Shown piece by piece: positions 1 through 10,486 of a stretch of 62,000 nucleotides of DNA. The position numbers were made by a program, and so were the translations under genes. The DNA lies in the NCBI GenBank assembly GCA_905221605.1, contig CAJNDS010002184.1:22501-84500 (forward strand), in the 5' to 3' direction. The number at the start of each line of letters is the position of its first letter. Position 1 is the first letter of the stretch. The notes beneath the pieces were generated by a model. The model was not told the DNA's origin, searched no databases, and saw only the letters and a program-made list of their open reading frames with translations. Source of the DNA: Symbiodinium natans (lineage: Eukaryota; Sar; Dinophyceae; Suessiales; Symbiodiniaceae).

Positions 1-86
1 CCAAGCCCCCCCCCCCCCCCCCAGAAATTAAGGATGAAACGAGAACTGTATTTTTTGGGGGGGGGGGGGGGGCGCCAATTGGGTTA

Positions 87-157
87 TTGCGTTCTACGCT
101 ATAACAAAAAACTTCGGCGTCCAACAAGCTGTACTGCCATAATCTTTTGGGTTCCAG
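87..157 (-). CDS. Candidate exon in unit U, copy 0
   Basis: On the minus strand an open frame reads RLWQYSLLDAEVFCYSVER. The same block in the copies at 1366 and 13505 keeps the frame; differences in the third copy are conservative (F to Y, S to T). That pattern favours past or present coding on this strand. Product not recognised, and splice limits are unclear because mononucleotide C/G runs flank it. Confidence 0.3.
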
Positions 158-204
158 TCGTGCAAAAACGCTGTAGGCAACCACGTTGACGAGATTGTCG
201 TGTT

Positions 205-345
205 CGTGGGGGGGTGGGGGTGTTGGGGGGGGGGTGGGGGGGGTGTGGGGGGGGGGGTGGGGGGGGGGGGGTGGGGGGTGGGTTGGGGGGGGGGGTGGGG
301 GGGGGGTGGGGGGGGGGGGTGGGGGGGGGTGGGGGGGGTGGTGTT
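205..345 (+). repeat. G-rich array (G runs broken by single T)
   Basis: About 140 bp of runs of 3-13 G separated by single T on the plus strand. It could form G-quadruplexes and is likely unstable. The glycine/tryptophan ORF across it is a composition artefact. Confidence 0.9.
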
Positions 346-539
346 CGGGATAGTGGCGTGTGATGCAGAGCTGACCTATCCTACAACCCCTAGAGCTACA
401 TTCCTGGCTGCGACGGTCGTAGCCACGGCACTTGAGGCAGGCAAACGGGTTTGCGGGTTCAGGGTTATGGTTCAGAGGGTTAGGGTTTGCACAGATACTG
501 AAGTTTGGAGGTTGTAGGGTGGAAGGGGTTTGGGTGTTG

Positions 540-885
540 GGCTACTGTGGCAAAGGCGAACACGGATGAAGTAACCCCTAACCCGAAACCCTCAACCCTG
601 AACCATCCTCGGGGACCAAGGGAACCCTAAACAGGCTTATGGTTCATTTTACCTTAATCGAAATTTTTGTAGTATAGGCATAGGGTTTGTGACCCCGAAA
701 CCCTAGACCCTAAACCCTAGCCCTGAAGCTCCCCCAATGTTAGGGCTCATGTAGTTCCCAGGGCTAGCTTTTCCAAGACACCCCCACGATGGCAGCGGGG
801 GCGGCGGTGGCGAGCCCCCTGTGGTCACTGGCAGAGCGCACTGCGCGGGCAGAGGGGCCATGAAGCCTGCAACGGTTTAGGGGGC
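540..885. repeat. Segmental duplication unit V, copy 1
   Basis: Aligns by eye with 11705-12115 ('acggatgaagtaacccct', 'aaccctaaacaggcttatgg', 'ccctgtggtcactggcag'). It contains the Pro-rich exon at 733-866. Confidence 0.85.
733..866 (-). CDS. Proline-rich exon, paralogue 1
   Basis: Minus-strand open frame beginning after the acceptor CGTTGCAG. It reads AQCALPVTTGGSPPPPPLPS, then GKASPGNYMSPNIGG. The copy at 11953-12090 reads HSVLPVTTGGLPPPPP and then WKASLGNYTSPDIGG. One single-base indel in each copy compensates the other, so the frame is restored, which is good evidence of coding selection. The CCCTAAA array at 885-1060 starts within about 20 bases upstream of the acceptor in transcript sense. 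The donor is uncertain. Function unknown. Confidence 0.5.
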
Positions 886-1060
886 TTTGGCTAGGGTTTA
901 GGGTTTAGGGTTTAGGGTTTAGGGTTTAGGGTTTAGGGTTTAGGGTTTAGGGTTTAGGGTTTAGGGTTTAGGATTTAGGGTTTAGGGTTTAGGGTTTAGG
1001 GTTTAGGGTTTAGGGTTTAGGGTTTCGGGTTTAGGGTTTAGGGTTTAGAGTTTAGGCATG
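885..1060 (+). repeat. Interstitial telomere-like array (TTTAGGG)n
   Basis: About 24 nearly perfect TTTAGGG units with a few variants (ttaggattta, tttcggg). It lies just upstream, in transcript sense, of the Pro-rich exon. Confidence 0.95.
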
Positions 1061-1139
1061 GGATTTAGGGCATAGGGGCTAGAGGGTATTCGGGACACTG
1101 GAGGTGAAAAGCATTCAGTTCTTTCTGGTTATTTAGCGA

Positions 1140-1670
1140 CCCCCGAACACTCTTTAGGACGCTTTTTCAGTTATTTAGGGCTGGGGGCTACACAAGAAGC
1201 GTGGCGCATTAAGAATCTTATGCAAGCCCTCATAAGCCCGCTAAGCCCATTCCAGGGCGCCACTCCATAAATGCCAAGCCCCCCCCCCCCCTCGCCCCCC
1301 CCCGGGGATTAAGGATGAAGCGAGAATTGTATTTTCTGGGGGGGGGGGGGGGGCGCCAATTGGGTTTTGCGTTCTACGCTATAACAAAAAACTTCGGCGT
1401 CCAACAAGCTGTACTGCCACAATCTGTTGGGTTCCAGTCGTGAAAAAACTCTGTGCTGTCCCAATCTTTGAGGCAACCAGGCTTTGGAGACGTTGAAGAG
1501 ATTGTTTTGTTCGGTGTTCGGGATAGTGGCGTGTGATCCAGAGCTGACCTGGGAGGCGTCTATCCTAAACCCTACAGCTACATCGCGACAGTCATAGCCA
1601 CGGTACTCGAAGCAGGTAAAAGGGTTTACGTGTTCAGAGTTGGGGTTCACAGGGTTAGGGGTTTGCACAG
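1140..1670. repeat. Segmental duplication unit U, copy 1
   Basis: Near-identical to 13220-13880: 'ctacacaagaagcgtggcgc', C-run, G-run, the 'caacaagctgtactgccac' block and 'gaccttgaagagattgtttt'-type sequence. Exon-like block RLWQYSLLDAEVFCYSVERK on the minus strand at 1366-1437. Confidence 0.85.
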
Positions 1671-3200
1671 ATCACCCCCAACTCCACCCCACCCTCAACA
1701 ACCGCTCCTTGTCTTACCCACTTTCGCATTTCGCGCGCCTACAACAGCACCCCCGAAAGAGCATGATTGCACAGGGCCTCTCAAAGCCCCGGAAGCCTAA
1801 GAGGCCCTTCACACCCGCGAATCTCCGGTTTGGGGCCGAGGCGGGTGGAGTAGCGTTAACATTACACACCAAAATCTGCATGAATTCTCGCACCGGTCCT
1901 CTGGCCCGCTGCAGTGATCCTGGATATGTACGACATGGCTTGCCCCAGGCGACGCTCGCGCAAAGCGCTGGGCAAGAGAACCGAAGTAACAAATCCTGTT
2001 TGACGACAGCTTATCTCAGTCGGACAACTAAGATGTGTCAACCCTAAACCCAAAACCCAACACCCTAAAACAGCCCCTAAGAGTTGACTTTCCCCAACAG
2101 CTCTCAGGCGCCTTCTTTCAGGCGGTTCTCGATCCAAAGCATGACAGCAGCAATCGGGGTGTGGAAGACCAACATGCTGCTTGGGGTTTAGGGTTTAGGG
2201 TTTAGGGTTTATTTTTGGATTGCAAACGTTGGAATACTCTCATCTACACCGCGCATGACACCGAAACTTTACGGCCACATGGCCCTTGTTGACTAAACTC
2301 TCCTAAAACCCTGAAACTCTGAACCCTCAACCCTCCTGTAGACACTAAAACCTCTAAGCCCGGAAGCCAAAACAACAGGCCAAAATTCCTTAAGTCCGAA
2401 GCACGAAGCTTTCCAAGCCCTCCAAACCCTGAGACCTTGCGGTTTTGAAGGGTTAGGGATCTAAACCTAAACCCTAAACCCTGACATCCGAATGAGGTTT
2501 CCTGGCCGAGGTAGGCAGGGCATGCGGCTCTCTTCCTGGCACAGCTAGCTGAACTGCTGCTCTCAGCGGAGTACCCGGAAACCCTCAAGCCCTTCAACCG
2601 TCAAAACCTCAGACCTGGAACTGCAAACCCCTTGAACCGGAAGTAAACTCCAACCCACCAACCCCGAACCCTAACTCTGAAAAGGAAGCCCTGTTGCGAA
2701 TACACGCCCTGAATCCTCAGCGCAAGCACCCACGTCTTCCAAATTCAGCCGCCAAGTCTGCTTTTTTGATTTTGAGGGTGGGTGGGCGGTGGGTTAGGAG
2801 TTGGGGGATCAGGGTTTCGGTGTTAAGAGGCCACGTGAGAAACCTTGCCCCCTACACCCTAAACCCGAATGAAAGCCTAACACCCCTACAGCCCTGAGCC
2901 TTAACACCCTAAAACCCAGAAGCCCTAAAGCCCAAGCCCTTTCCACTAAACCCGGGTCGCGGAGGGGTCACGGAGGCTCCATGAACTGTTTGCAACTGCT
3001 ACTATAACTACAGATTGGGACCCTTGAGAATGGTGACAAAGCCGGGGAGGCGGTCAAAGAAGCAGCGGCAAAAGCTGCACACCATCAGGCTGGTTTTAGC
3101 ACGGTCGAGAGCACTCGCGTCTGGTAGCGGCGTCGCGTCCAACTCACCATCGTCGCAGTTGCTTGTCGAAGGGTCTCCTGGTAGGTTTAGGGGTCAAGGT
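1670..3200. repeat. Segmental duplication units W and X, copy 1
   Basis: Collinear with 14870-16440: 'tctcaacaaccgctcc'-type start, 'ttcacacccgcgaatctccg', 'ttaacattacacaccaaa', 'gcggttctcgatccaaagca', 'tttcctggccgaggt', 'gacaaagccggggagg'. Divergence is mostly substitutions plus telomere-like insertions. Short ORFs on both strands are not conserved end to end, so no gene is called. Confidence 0.8.
2178..2212 (+). repeat. Short TTTAGGG array
   Basis: About four perfect units inserted in unit W. The paralogous position (about 15460) has only one degenerate unit, so the array is copy-specific. Confidence 0.85.
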
Positions 3201-3229
3201 TTAGGGTTTAGGGGTTTAGGGTCTTTAGT

Positions 3230-5200
3230 ATAAGGGATGCTGGGCTGAAAGGCGGCGTGGTCAGCAGACCCAGTGAAGCTAGGCTCCCAGTAAACAAATA
3301 ACTGGGGGTTCGGGGATTTGGGTTTTGTCGGAGCGCTCCAGAAGCCTCCCTAAACCCATAGGCATACGCAAGGAAGCGACCCGAACCCAAAAAGACAATG
3401 AGGGTTCCAGGCAACCTCCTAACACCCTGAAGCCCAAACTACCCTGAACTGCTTCTGGCGGGGGGAGGTTCCTCATGAACCAGGGTGCATTCCTTCATCT
3501 TAAGGGGTCTTGAGCACAACTCGGACCAGAATCAGAACATCCACTACTTCTTCTGTTGTGGAACCTAGGGTTGAAGGATTTAGGGTTCAGGTGTTAGCCA
3601 CCCCTCCCCCCCCCCAACCCCGAGGCCAGCAAAATTCAGAGGCACTTGGCATCCTCAGTTGCAAATTTCGCCGAGTTTCTGGGGCTTTTTGTTTTCTAAA
3701 AGGCAGAAGAAGGTGTTGAGAGTTTTGGGTTCTTTTTCTATGAAGGGTGATTATGTACTTAGGGCTCTCTAGGGAGATTAAGAGATACTTAGGGTCATTT
3801 CGGTTTACTTAGGATTTAAGGGAAAAAGGCCCTAAGTGCATGAGGCAGGATAATATCCGATATGAAGCAAGCTTGCAGGGGGGTTTTGGCTTAGAGGTGC
3901 ACTTGGAGGGCGTGGTTTGGCTTAGAGCTAGCTGAAGTTAAAATCAAAACTCGCCCAACTTTCGCCCAAAACCCGCCTAAAATTTTCCCCACCGATATGT
4001 GGCCCAAATCTTCCGCCTAAACCTAGCTGAAGGGGAACCTTGGGAGGGGCGGAGTGTAGGGATCCTATTAAGCTTTGGGTTTAGGGTTTGAGGTATAGTG
4101 GCTTTGGTGAGCTTCGTTGGTTATAGGTTGCTTAAAGTTTCGTGGATTTTCAGGCGCAAGACGCAGCAGCAGCCCAATGATAAGATGAACGGTTAGATAG
4201 CTGCAGAACCTCATGGATGACACAAGACTGCAAACCCCGAGGATGGCACTTGGGAGAGCCTCCGCAGGCGCTGGGCTGCCGTGGTTTGGCCGACCTCAAA
4301 GAGGTAATTGGCCTGGCCGAAACCACGTATTTTTGGCTGGCAAAGCCTAAACCTTAAAATAAGGAAAACCCCAAACCAAAAAACCTGCTTAAGCCCGAAT
4401 CCCTGAATCCGAAACGGCCAACCCCTACTGGCAAACCCCATAAACCTAAACCCCAAAAGCCCAAAAGCCCCAAAAGCACCGTGAGAGGCCGAAAACCCCA
4501 AACCCTCAACCCCAAACCCCGAAAGGAGGCGCGGCGTCGCAACCCTGAACCCCGAAAGAAGATTTGGCATGGCAAGCCCTAAGCGTCAAAATGGAGATGC
4601 TCTCGAGGGTCTACGCGGGGGCAAAAGGTCATTTAGGGATTTTGGGGGCTGCGAAGCCCAGCCGCCTTTGATGTTGGAAGGTGTGGCAAACCCCAACCCC
4701 TCGCCATGTGCTTATTTTCGGGTTTAGGGTTTGCCGCGCCAAATCTGATTTCAGGGTTCAGGGTTGAGGTTTTAGGGCTTTCGGGCTCTCACGTTGTTTT
4801 CGAGGATTGCAGTATTCAGGGTTTCGGGGTTCAGGGTTTATAAGGCTACATGAAACTGGCAGACCCCAAACCCTAGCCTAAACCCCGACCCTGAACCCGC
4901 AACCCTCGTCCTAAACGCTAGCTGACGTTTCGCCTCTGCCAGCAAGGAGAATGACAGTCTCTCCTGCCAGGTGGAGGAAGGAAGGATCAAGGAGCCCAAA
5001 GCCCCAAAGCCCGAACCCACAACCAGCCCCTTCCCTGCAACAAGAACACAAAGGAAAAAACAACACACAATTTCGACAGGAGTGGGAAAAGCCACCCTCA
5101 ACCCTTCAACCGTACACCACTAAGCCCCTAAACCCTCAATCCGAAAACTTCTCTCTTCGCGGGCAGGCCTGGGCACTCCGCAAGAAGAGCAGATGGCTCC
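3230..5200. other. Degenerate telomere-like and unclassified DNA, no gene supported
   Basis: Scattered CCCTAAA/TTTAGGG derivatives. 'tacttagg' recurs at 3754-3825. 'ggttt(t)ggcttagag' occurs twice near 3884 and 3915, and 'ctagctgaag' twice near 3928 and 4024. No exon with convincing splice signals or codon bias was found. Confidence 0.6.
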
Positions 5201-5345
5201 TCAGGACCTCACGCCGGGCTTCCACGGGTTTCTGAAATTTCGCGGCCCTGAAGCCTTTTTGAATCCTGAGCCCGATCTAGCTTGATCTAGGTTGTACTCG
5301 GTGGCGAGGTTAAAGTCTTTGCGTGCGAAGTCACATCTCCCCAAC
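5201..5345 (-). CDS. Candidate minus-strand exon, unknown
   Basis: Open frame with plausible protein composition, including CDFARKDFNLATEYNLDQAR. The downstream part (SGSGFKKASGPRNF) becomes repeat-like. Product and limits not determined. Confidence 0.22.
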
Positions 5346-5469
5346 GACCGCGGTTCAGAGCGAAGACACATCACCCCGCGTAAAGGCACATCACAAAGAC
5401 ATAATATGTTGATGCCATTCCCTTAAACAGCACGCGCCGCACGCGACGCATGCAAAGCCTGGCCCCAAA

Positions 5470-5600
5470 AAACCTAAACCCTAGACTCCGAGACCTTAAA
5501 CCCTACAACCTCCCAAACCCTAAACCCCAAACTCCTAAACCCTAAACTCCTAAACCCTATAAACTCCTAAGCCCTCAACCCCAAACCCCAAAGAACCCTT
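5470..5600 (-). repeat. Degenerate CCCTAAA/CCTAAACTC array
   Basis: Imperfect CCCTAAA units alternating with 'aaactcctaaaccct', on the plus strand as the C-rich strand. Confidence 0.8.
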
Positions 5601-5831
5601 TTTCAACACCCTAAAGCCCCCCCTCCCCTGCCACCCCTGGTGTGGTCATCGCAGACATGGGGCCAGTGAGTCGGGCGGTGCCTCGTCCTGGTCAGGGGAT
5701 TAAAGCATGATTAAAGCTTATACCTAAGCCCTGTACTTGGGGGTTTTTTAGCTGTATACCTGATATATACCCCATATATAGTGTGGCTGCTCTGCTCTTC
5801 AGGCCTGGACAAAGCCCTAAACCCGAAAACC

Positions 5832-6023
5832 CTATAACCCTAGACCCCCCCTACGGTACCTAGAAGAGACAAGATAAAGCAAGGCCTCGTCTTCCACGTC
5901 GCTGTCGGGAACGGGGATCTTGAGGCATTCCTCGAACTCCTTGCAGTGGGAGGCCGTGGCCGTACGCTCACCTACAAGGCGCCTAGTCGCGGGGAGCCTG
6001 CTGGTGAAGAGCAACCAGAGCAT
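5832..6023 (-). CDS. CKEFE-type exon, paralogue 1
   Basis: The minus-strand open frame contains TRRLVGERTATASHCKEFEE, then PVPDSDVEDEALLYLV. The region at 48405-48536 encodes TRRLVGE, CKEFEDSL and PVPESDDERDEE in the same order, so the two are paralogous coding fragments. The sequence 'cctggcggccaca' followed by 'cgatctgacgctaa', and 'cagcaaaatatgtcaagcgg', are also shared on the upstream side. The acidic C-terminal part is characteristic. Family not recognised. Confidence 0.45.
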   Translation of the reverse strand: MLWLLFTSRLPATRRLVGERTATASHCKEFEECLKIPVPDSDVEDEALLYLVSSRYRRGGLGL

Positions 6024-6268
6024 CCCCCGGTCCTGGCGGCCACAAACGATCTGACGCTAATGAACTGCCTTTCGCAGCAAAATATGTCAAGCGGACCTGA
6101 GCCTCCCTGGCCAATGATCTGAAGGGCTTCATCCTGCCATGGAGTAGATCGAATCTACGGAATCTATGGAGCCTCTGGGCAAGCCGCCTACAGAAGCCCG
6201 CTGGGCCGGGGGCTGGCCCTCAAACAAAAACTGTTCAAGCTCATACATGTTGTTGCGTTTCGGGGGCC

Positions 6269-6292
6269 CCTAAACCCTAAACCCTAAACCCT
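6269..6292 (-). repeat. Short CCCTAAA array
   Basis: Three perfect units on the C-rich strand. Confidence 0.8.
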
Positions 6293-6562
6293 GGGTGTAT
6301 AAGGTGTAGGGTGAACCAGTTGGGATCGACCCAAGCCGAGGGTCTGGTGAGAAGGTCTTCAAGGCCGAGTCCCCAGTTCACGACTTCAGCTTCCATCGAC
6401 TGCTATCGTTCTTGGTTGGGTGCCCCTGGCTTGAAAACCGTGGCAGCCCATCACGGCAGCACCAAAAAGAAACTCGGGCAAAGTCTCAGCGTTAAAGTTC
6501 GGTCAAATGCTTGCTGTCAACATGGTTTGTTTCATTGCATATACCGCGTGGAGCCTTCGCAG

Positions 6563-7504
6563 TTATATCTGCAAGGATTGCAAAGGGTTCCTGCCATGGC
6601 ACTTGTTAAGGAGGGTGTGACGACATTTATTTCCACTACAGCTTCCGAGACTCTTGCGGATCCTTGGCGCGAGCCTTGAACCTTTGTACAAACCCTCAGC
6701 TCCTGTGTCAGTTGCGTAATGTAGGGGCGTTAATAATTAGAATCCAGTCTTGGGGGTTACTATAGTATACTAGTACAGGGACCGTAAGGGAATACTACTA
6801 GTAGTTTTTGCGACCCCAATGTTACTTCTGGGGGGGGCCCTGTTTCAAGCGCTTCGCGCAGCGGGCCTTCGGGACCACCAGCTCCAAAGACGCAATGGCG
6901 GCCTCCGTCAGGACCTTTGCCTTCAATGTGACTTTAAGGCTTCAGCTCTTCGATTGGGGTTGAGCATGTTGGGCTATGGATCGAATTTCCATGGCTGTTT
7001 CGACAGTATTTTATGTGTCGACATCGAAACGATATTGATATCGCTAATCGCTGCCTCTTCGGCTGGGTCTGCGCATCATATCTTAGACCAGCCGGCCATT
7101 GCCCGAAACCCTAAACCCTAGACCCTATATAAACCCTAAACCCTAAACCCTAAACCCTAAAACCTAAACCCCAAACCCTAAACCCTAAACCCTAAACCCT
7201 AAACCCTAGCCCTAAACCCTAAACCGTTGTTAGTCTGCCTGGTTTGTCAAGGCTCTTCCCACAAAGCTCCTGCCATCGTTCTCTCCCAAGGTTGACTCGC
7301 AAGAAGCAGGGGGCAGGAGCCGTGACCGCAAGACCCAAAGCCCACCTCCCATGCAACTTAAGGGGTGTAGGTTTTATAGGGTTTAAGGTTTAGGGTCTAG
7401 GGTTTAGGGAGGCCTGGCATGATTGGGTGAGACTTAAGAGGATGCCCCACCTTGGCCACGACCTCACGGCTCCCGATGAACTTCAAGCAGCTGCGATCAG
7501 CCAT
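6563..7504 (-). CDS. Four-exon gene model, about 101 aa, unknown protein
   Basis: Exons on the minus strand: 7451-7504 (MADRSCLKFIGSREVVAK, start ATG, donor GTGGGG); 7239-7295 (STLGENDGRSFVGRALTNQ, acceptor TTGCGAG, donor GCAGAC); 6839-6914 (VLTEAAIASLELVVPKAR..., acceptor GGCAAAG, possible GC donor); and 6563-6681, ending at TAA in the phase that joins (IRKSLGSCSGNKCRHTLLNK...). The first three exons keep phase 0 at both junctions, and third positions are mostly G/C. Intron 1 carries a TTTAGGG-like stretch (7376-7415), and intron 2 carries a 120 bp CCCTAAA array. In exon 4 all three frames are open over part of its length, so that exon is the weak point. Family not recognised. Confidence 0.5.
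6725..6838. repeat. Palindrome-rich segment filling predicted intron 3
   Basis: Contains 'tactatagtatactagta' and 'tactactagtagt', both near-palindromic, with flanking 'gggggttac' and 'gcgacccc'. It nearly fills the predicted intron 6682-6838 of the preceding model. Confidence 0.5.
7098..7225 (-). repeat. CCCTAAA array inside predicted intron 2
   Basis: About 17 units of CCCTAAA with a few variants. It ends 14 bases downstream of the predicted donor of exon 2 in transcript sense. Confidence 0.95.
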
Positions 7505-7565
7505 CCTGGTACGATCATTCTTTTTGTGGTGGGGGGGGGGGGGGAATTATGAGTAGGGTTCAGGT

Positions 7566-8000
7566 CCAAGCTTCATTGAGGGGTCGGCTTGCGACAGCGA
7601 ACTCTTTTTTTTCATGTACCCCTACAGGGTTGAAAGAAGAAAACTGTGGCTCAGAGTCCAAGAGGTCTGAGGCGCGTCAGGGGTACATAAGGGATTTAGG
7701 GAGGCTCTCAGGATTCTCGGGCTGTTCATTTCTGCGGCTTTTCACGTACGATAGCTGCAGGTGACAGCGCTCGCAGAATCCCGAAGAAACGCACAAGCAC
7801 GAACTTCTTGCTTTGGCAACACCCGCCCTACTTGCAAACAAGAGGCGCCGGCATCATTTTCCAAAGTTTACGAATTCCACTGGAAGAGAACAGAAACAAG
7901 TTGACCCCAAGCCCTCCTCTCCAGGTGCAGCCGGCAATCTTGCGAGCGCCCGTCGCCTCTGCACCAGGAGCTTTGGGGCTTGAGAGTTGTGTCGGTTGCG
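7566..8000 (-). CDS. Candidate minus-strand exons upstream of the 101-aa model
   Basis: Three fragments look coding: 7560-7627 (GYMKKKSSLSQADPSMKLG after a TGTAG acceptor, stop near 7547); about 7740-7810, where two frames compete; and 7830-8000 (GAEATGARKIAGCTWRGGLG, then SSSGIRKLWKMMPAPLVC). Exon joins could not be settled. Could be the 3' end of a separate gene on the same strand. Confidence 0.28.
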
Positions 8001-8199
8001 CGGAATAGGATTGAGAGCAGGTCAAGGCTTTTTTGGGCCGGAAGCCTTGGTGTTCTTGGTTAGCCCCCCTCCAAGCCGTAAAATCCCTACGACAACTGCA
8101 GGCCTCCAAGGTGCCCTTTCAAGGGGAGAAAAGGGGGGGGGCGCAGGTAGACGGTCCAACTCTGAAAACATCCAGTCCCGCGAAGCTTTGTTGCCAGAA

Positions 8200-8202
8200 A
8201 CC

Positions 8203-8234
<32 letters not shown>

Positions 8235-8285
8235 ACCCCAATCCCTATACCCTAAACCCTAAACCCTAACCCGCTAAGCCCTAAA
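8200..8285 (-). repeat. CCCTCAA to CCCTAAA array
   Basis: About five CCCTCAA units passing into CCCTAAA. This is a local variant of the telomere-like repeat. Confidence 0.9.
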
Positions 8286-8807
8286 CCCCAACAAGCCGCA
8301 ACACTTAAGCGCTCACCGCTCTGGGAGCCTCCACGCGCCCCTACACCTATAAAGGGATCTAAGGAGGGACCCGTAGAAGGGCCCCTAACCCCTATATATA
8401 TATACACACACACACCTTTTCCAGTCCCTTTAAGGGATATAAGGGGTACAAAAAAGACCCGACATGCCTAAGTAGCCCCCTTTATAGTCCCTTCACCCTT
8501 CAACCTTAACAACCCCCCAAAAATTGATCATGGGTTGCGGGCTAAGGCTCCAACACCCCAACTCAAGCCCTCCATTTCAAGCCCGAAGCCCTAAACCTTA
8601 AGCCTCAGACTAAAGACCCTAAACTCAAGGGACTCAAGGAGGGGCCCTTCTAAGGGACCTTAGGGGTTATTTGGGGTTTTTTTGGGGGCTACTTAAGTAT
8701 ATAGGGACTATATAAGGTGTATATAGAGCTTAAATAGGGGAATAAGATTAAGGGTCCCTTCTAGCGGTTACCCCTTAATAAACCCTGAACCCCAAACCCT
8801 AAACTCA

Positions 8808-8890
8808 GGTGAGTTTCCTCCTCCGTCACGCTGACGCGGCGACCAGGGGCTCCGCGGGCGCCCCTGCATCGAGCAAAAGGGAGGTCCAGC
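8808..8890 (-). CDS. Candidate exon, tandem unit 1 (LLDAG)
   Basis: Minus-strand fragment with LLLDAG near its 5' side and SVTEEETHL at its 3' side in a second frame. The paralogue at 10159-10224 is a cleaner single frame (SPLLDAGRRQEVSVMEEETA, stop). Extra bases in this copy disrupt the frame, so it may be decayed. Confidence 0.3.
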
Positions 8891-8999
8891 GTTTTATTTG
8901 CTGGCAAAATTTGGTTCAACGCCTAAGCCACATTAGCCGGGAACTCGAGAGTTACACCCCCCATAAGCCCTATAAACCCTACAAACTAAAAACCTTGAT

Positions 9000-9325
9000 C
9001 CCTTCAAATATGACGACACCAAACCCTGCGCCTCCCTGTGTGCCTGAAATCCCAGAACCGTTTGCTAGAATTCTGGTCCGGGTACCCTGAATACAAGGGT
9101 CCGTAATGCAACAAGTACAATACCCAAGAGTTTGAAGAGATCACAACGTAGGGAATCTACCCTTGAACCAGGGAATCTACCCCTGAACCCTAAACCTTGT
9201 AGCCTGTTCTGAACCCTAAACCAAAGCCTATGCTAGCCCTTTTCTCTGATTGGCAACCCTAAGCCTGGACAATCGGAACTTCGCGTGCAAAGCTTGGGAG
9301 TCGTGGAGCGACATTGGGACCACGA
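9000..9325 (-). CDS. Candidate exons, tandem unit 1 (PNVAPR and GSGISG blocks)
   Basis: Transcript order on the minus strand: ARGPNVAPRLPSFAREVPIV (about 9250-9325, ending CAG followed by GC), then NGSGISGTQGGAGFGVVIF (about 9005-9070). Unit 2 has PNVAPRFPNFAREFPII and NGSGISGTQGGAGCVAFIF. Substitutions are largely conservative. An insertion of about 165-170 bp separates the blocks in this copy only. Frame choice is tentative because a second frame (MSLHDSQ) is also open. Confidence 0.35.
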
Positions 9326-9336
9326 GCTGTCCAATT

Positions 9337-9466
9337 CGGGTTTAGGGTTTAGGGTTTAGGGTTTGGGGTTTGGGGTTTGGGGTTTGGGGTTTGGGGTTTG
9401 GGGTTTGGGGTTTGGGGTTTGGGGTTTGGGGTTTGGGGTTTGGGGTTTGGGGTTTGGGGTTTAGGG
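9337..9466 (+). repeat. TTTAGGG to TTTGGGG array in unit 1
   Basis: Three TTTAGGG units, then about 14 uniform TTTGGGG units, then one TTTAGGG. Unit 2 has no array at this point. Confidence 0.95.
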
Positions 9467-10158
9467 CACCGCAACGACGAACCCCAAACCCCAACCCATA
9501 AACCCAAGTTAATCATTGCCAGATCCTGAAGGTTGAGGGCTTTCAGCCACTTTCCCGCCCAAAGACCTCATCACCTAATCGGTTGAAAGGCCTGAAACCC
9601 CAACGCAGCCCACAACCCTCCACCCTAAAGGCTAAACCCCAAAGGGCCACCCTAAACCTTAAGGCTCAAAGCCCAAATCCCCGAACCCTTCACCCTGAAG
9701 CTTAAGCCCTAACGCTTCAACAGAAAGCCCTGAACCCTAAGCCCTGGCCTTGCAGCCAAGCCCTGAACCCTCAAGTCCGCGCCAGAGGCCTAGAGCCTCG
9801 AAAAATGAATGCCCTGCTCAACCCAGAAGCCTAACGCTGAAGCCTAAACGCTTGAGCAGACCGTTGGGGGCTTTAGTTTCTTGTAGGGTCTTTCGGTTTA
9901 GCCCCCAGGGCCACCGCTCTGTACACCCTACTTAAAGGGTGAAACCTATCCCCCAAACCCAGTCCTATTCCCCTATAGAACCCCTACAAATACCTTATAC
10001 AGTCCCTGTGTACCTGGGTAGCCCCTCTCCTTTAGTCCCTGCACCCTTAATTAATACTTAAGCCTTTAATCCCCCCCCCAGCCCTCAGTTCCAAGCCCGA
10101 CGTCATAAACCTTAAGCCTCAACTAAAGACTCTAAACCCTGAACCCCAAACCCTAAAC

Positions 10159-10224
10159 TCAGGCAGTCTCCTCTTCCATCACGCTGACCTCTTGCCGGCG
10201 CCCTGCGTCGAGCAAAGGGGAAGT
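10159..10224 (-). CDS. Candidate C-terminal exon, tandem unit 2
   Basis: After acceptor CTCCCAG the frame reads TSPLLDAGRRQEVSVMEEET, then A and stop. The acidic tail and clean acceptor support an exon. Family not recognised. Confidence 0.4.
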   Translation of the reverse strand, partial: TSPLLDAGRRQEVSVMEEETA

Positions 10225-10486
10225 CTGGGAGGTCACCAAGTGTGCTTTAGGGTTTTTGGGTTTAGGGTTTAGGGTTTTAGGGACGTGGTTCTTCTTAAAG
10301 CTTGCCGTTGTAGGGCTTTGAGCCCAGAATGCAAGTGCGTTCAGGGTCTTATTTGCTGGCAAATTAGGTCAAACCCTAAGCCACATCAGCCGTGAACCTT
10401 ACATCTTCTAAGCGTTACACGCCCCATAAGCCCTATAATTCAGCCCTACAAACTATAAGCCCCTTGCCATCCTGAAACTATAAGCC

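Larger units (their letters stand above)
1..550. repeat. Segmental duplication unit U, copy 0 (truncated by window edge)
   Basis: Matches 1140-1670 and 13220-13880: a C-run, 'aaggatgaa.cgaga', a G-run, then a block containing 'cggcgtccaacaagctgta', then 'gggatagtggc.tgtgat'. This copy lacks the roughly 60 bp around 'caggctttggagac' and instead holds a G/T-rich array at 205-345. It runs directly into unit V. Confidence 0.85.
8480..9870. repeat. Tandem duplication, unit 1
   Basis: Aligns with 9930-11180 in order: 'aaaccttaagcctca', 'ccccaaaccctaaactcagg', 'tgcctccctgtgt', 'gtggagcgacatt', 'aagttaatcattgccagatc', 'tcaagtccgcgccagaggcc'. Differences include a 165-170 bp insertion (about 9083-9252) and a different telomere-like insertion. 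Confidence 0.9.

Noticed and set aside
3010-3170. KAGEAVKEAAAKAA-like helix on plus (LEA-like)
   Set aside because: The duplicate at 16220-16330 does not keep that frame, and the minus strand is equally open.
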